DNA of 64,000 bases from Halorubrum xinjiangense (GTDB taxonomy: Archaea; Halobacteriota; Halobacteria; Halobacteriales; Haloferacaceae). The notes under the pieces are model-generated. The model saw nothing but the letters and a program-made list of their open reading frames with translations. It ran no database searches and had not been told where the DNA came from. Positions 63,633 through 64,000 of the stretch are shown here, one piece after another. Position 1 is the first letter of the stretch. Each line of letters begins with the position of its first letter. The stretch covers positions 186,001 to 250,000 of the forward strand of contig NZ_FNBO01000001.1 in the NCBI RefSeq assembly GCF_900102375.1, written 5' to 3'. The position numbers were made by a program, and so were the translations under genes.

Positions 63633-64000
63633 TCACATTCCCCCCATGCCGGCGTCGAGCGGGTTCCAGAACGGGAGCCGCGGGTGCGGCACGTGGACCC
63701 CGACGGACATCAACCCGTGGGCGAACAGCACGTAGCCGAGCGCGACGAACGCGACGCCGAGCAGCCGGTGGACTCGGCGGCGGTGGACGGGGTCGATGCT
63801 CTCGATCAGCGTCCCGTAGGCGAAGACCGCGGGGATCGTGCCGAGCCCGAGCGCGCCGAGCGCGACGCCGCCCGCGACCGCCGAGCCGCTCGCGAAGGCG
63901 TACAGGTACGCCGGGTAGAGGATCGGACAGGGAAGCAGGCCGTGGACCGCGCCGAGCGCGACGATGCCGGGGCCGTTCGCGAGCCGGTCGACGTACCCCG
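63633..64000 (-). CDS. Sulfite exporter TauE/SafE-like (UreH-type) membrane protein, 5' part beyond right edge
   Basis: The last 121 codons are in the window. LGAVHGLLPCPILYPAYLYAFASG carries the conserved Leu-Pro-Cys motif of the copper-associated TauE/SafE subgroup (near a heavy-metal ATPase). Further helices VALGALGLGTIPAVFAYG and LGVAFVALGYVLFAHGL follow, and a Met/Gly-rich end DAGMGGM. It is 1 bp ahead of the P-type ATPase gene, so it probably helps in copper or thiol-compound transport; the detail is inferred. Confidence 0.85.
   Translation of the reverse strand, partial: GYVDRLANGPGIVALGAVHGLLPCPILYPAYLYAFASGSAVAGGVALGALGLGTIPAVFAYGTLIESIDPVHRRRVHRLLGVAFVALGYVLFAHGLMSVGVHVPHPRLPFWNPLDAGMGGM

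Noticed and set aside
3203-64000. tRNA or rRNA genes
   Set aside because: I looked for T-arm-like GGTTCRA and rRNA segments and saw none that folded; some short matches lie inside coding genes.

Overview
The window is a stretch of haloarchaeal chromosome, almost certainly from Halorubrum. It is GC-rich, its proteins are acidic, and it carries archaeal genes: TFB, Rpo11, S15, S3Ae, proteasome beta, RPA, KEOPS Pcc1, halocyanin and Bat. Its bacteriorhodopsin is nearly identical to the archaerhodopsins known from Halorubrum. Most genes look leaderless, with a TATA-like box 25-35 bp before the start codon. I saw no rRNA, tRNA, CRISPR array or transposase.

Layout. 1-3.1 kb: sugar-type ABC transporter, with binding protein and permease divergent from the ATPase. 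4.3-8.9 kb: mutL, then the phototaxis pair htrI-sopI. 9.0-17.1 kb: thiolase plus OB-fold partner, the rpa/RPA-associated/phosphoesterase operon, a glycosyltransferase, rpoL and an acetyltransferase. 17.7-20.5 kb: ribosomal operon rps15, RecJ-like, pcc1, rps3ae. 20.9-22.8 kb: an NhaC antiporter gene broken by an in-frame TGA. 23.4-27.9 kb: PHP protein, asparagine-synthase-like protein, UDG-family protein and psmB. 28-36 kb: retinal and bacteriorhodopsin cluster (blh, zinc-ribbon protein, bop, small membrane protein, AAA ATPase, bat). 36-45 kb: SRPBCC and SPFH proteins, regulators, ITPase-like protein, tfb, aroD, AN1-rhomboid and endonuclease V. 45-64 kb: rhodanese-MBL protein, MinD-like pair, ppsA, mfnA, halocyanin, glycosyltransferase, S9 peptidase, PAS kinase, aldo/keto reductase, CopA-like ATPase and a TauE/SafE-like protein running off the right edge.

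The most unusual feature is a family of six dispersed intergenic elements (near 3.8-4.2, 17.1-17.6, 22.8-23.3, 42.5-42.9, 46.6-47.1 and 53.5-53.8 kb). Each has one to four tandem units of about 57 bp, mostly led by a TATA-like TTATAAAT, followed by a body of about 280-360 bp. The body has conserved single-stranded blocks and three helices whose arms change together between copies. I read this as a structured noncoding RNA family with its own, often multiplied, promoters, or a mobile derivative of one. I do not recognise it as a named family. The many arginine-rich open frames inside it are artefacts.

Other points of note are a good match to the Bat activator site upstream of bop, a hairpin between the binding-protein and permease genes, operator-like inverted repeats in the ABC promoter region, two tandem arrays that begin inside the 3' ends of genes, and a gene whose natural start codon seems to be ATC.
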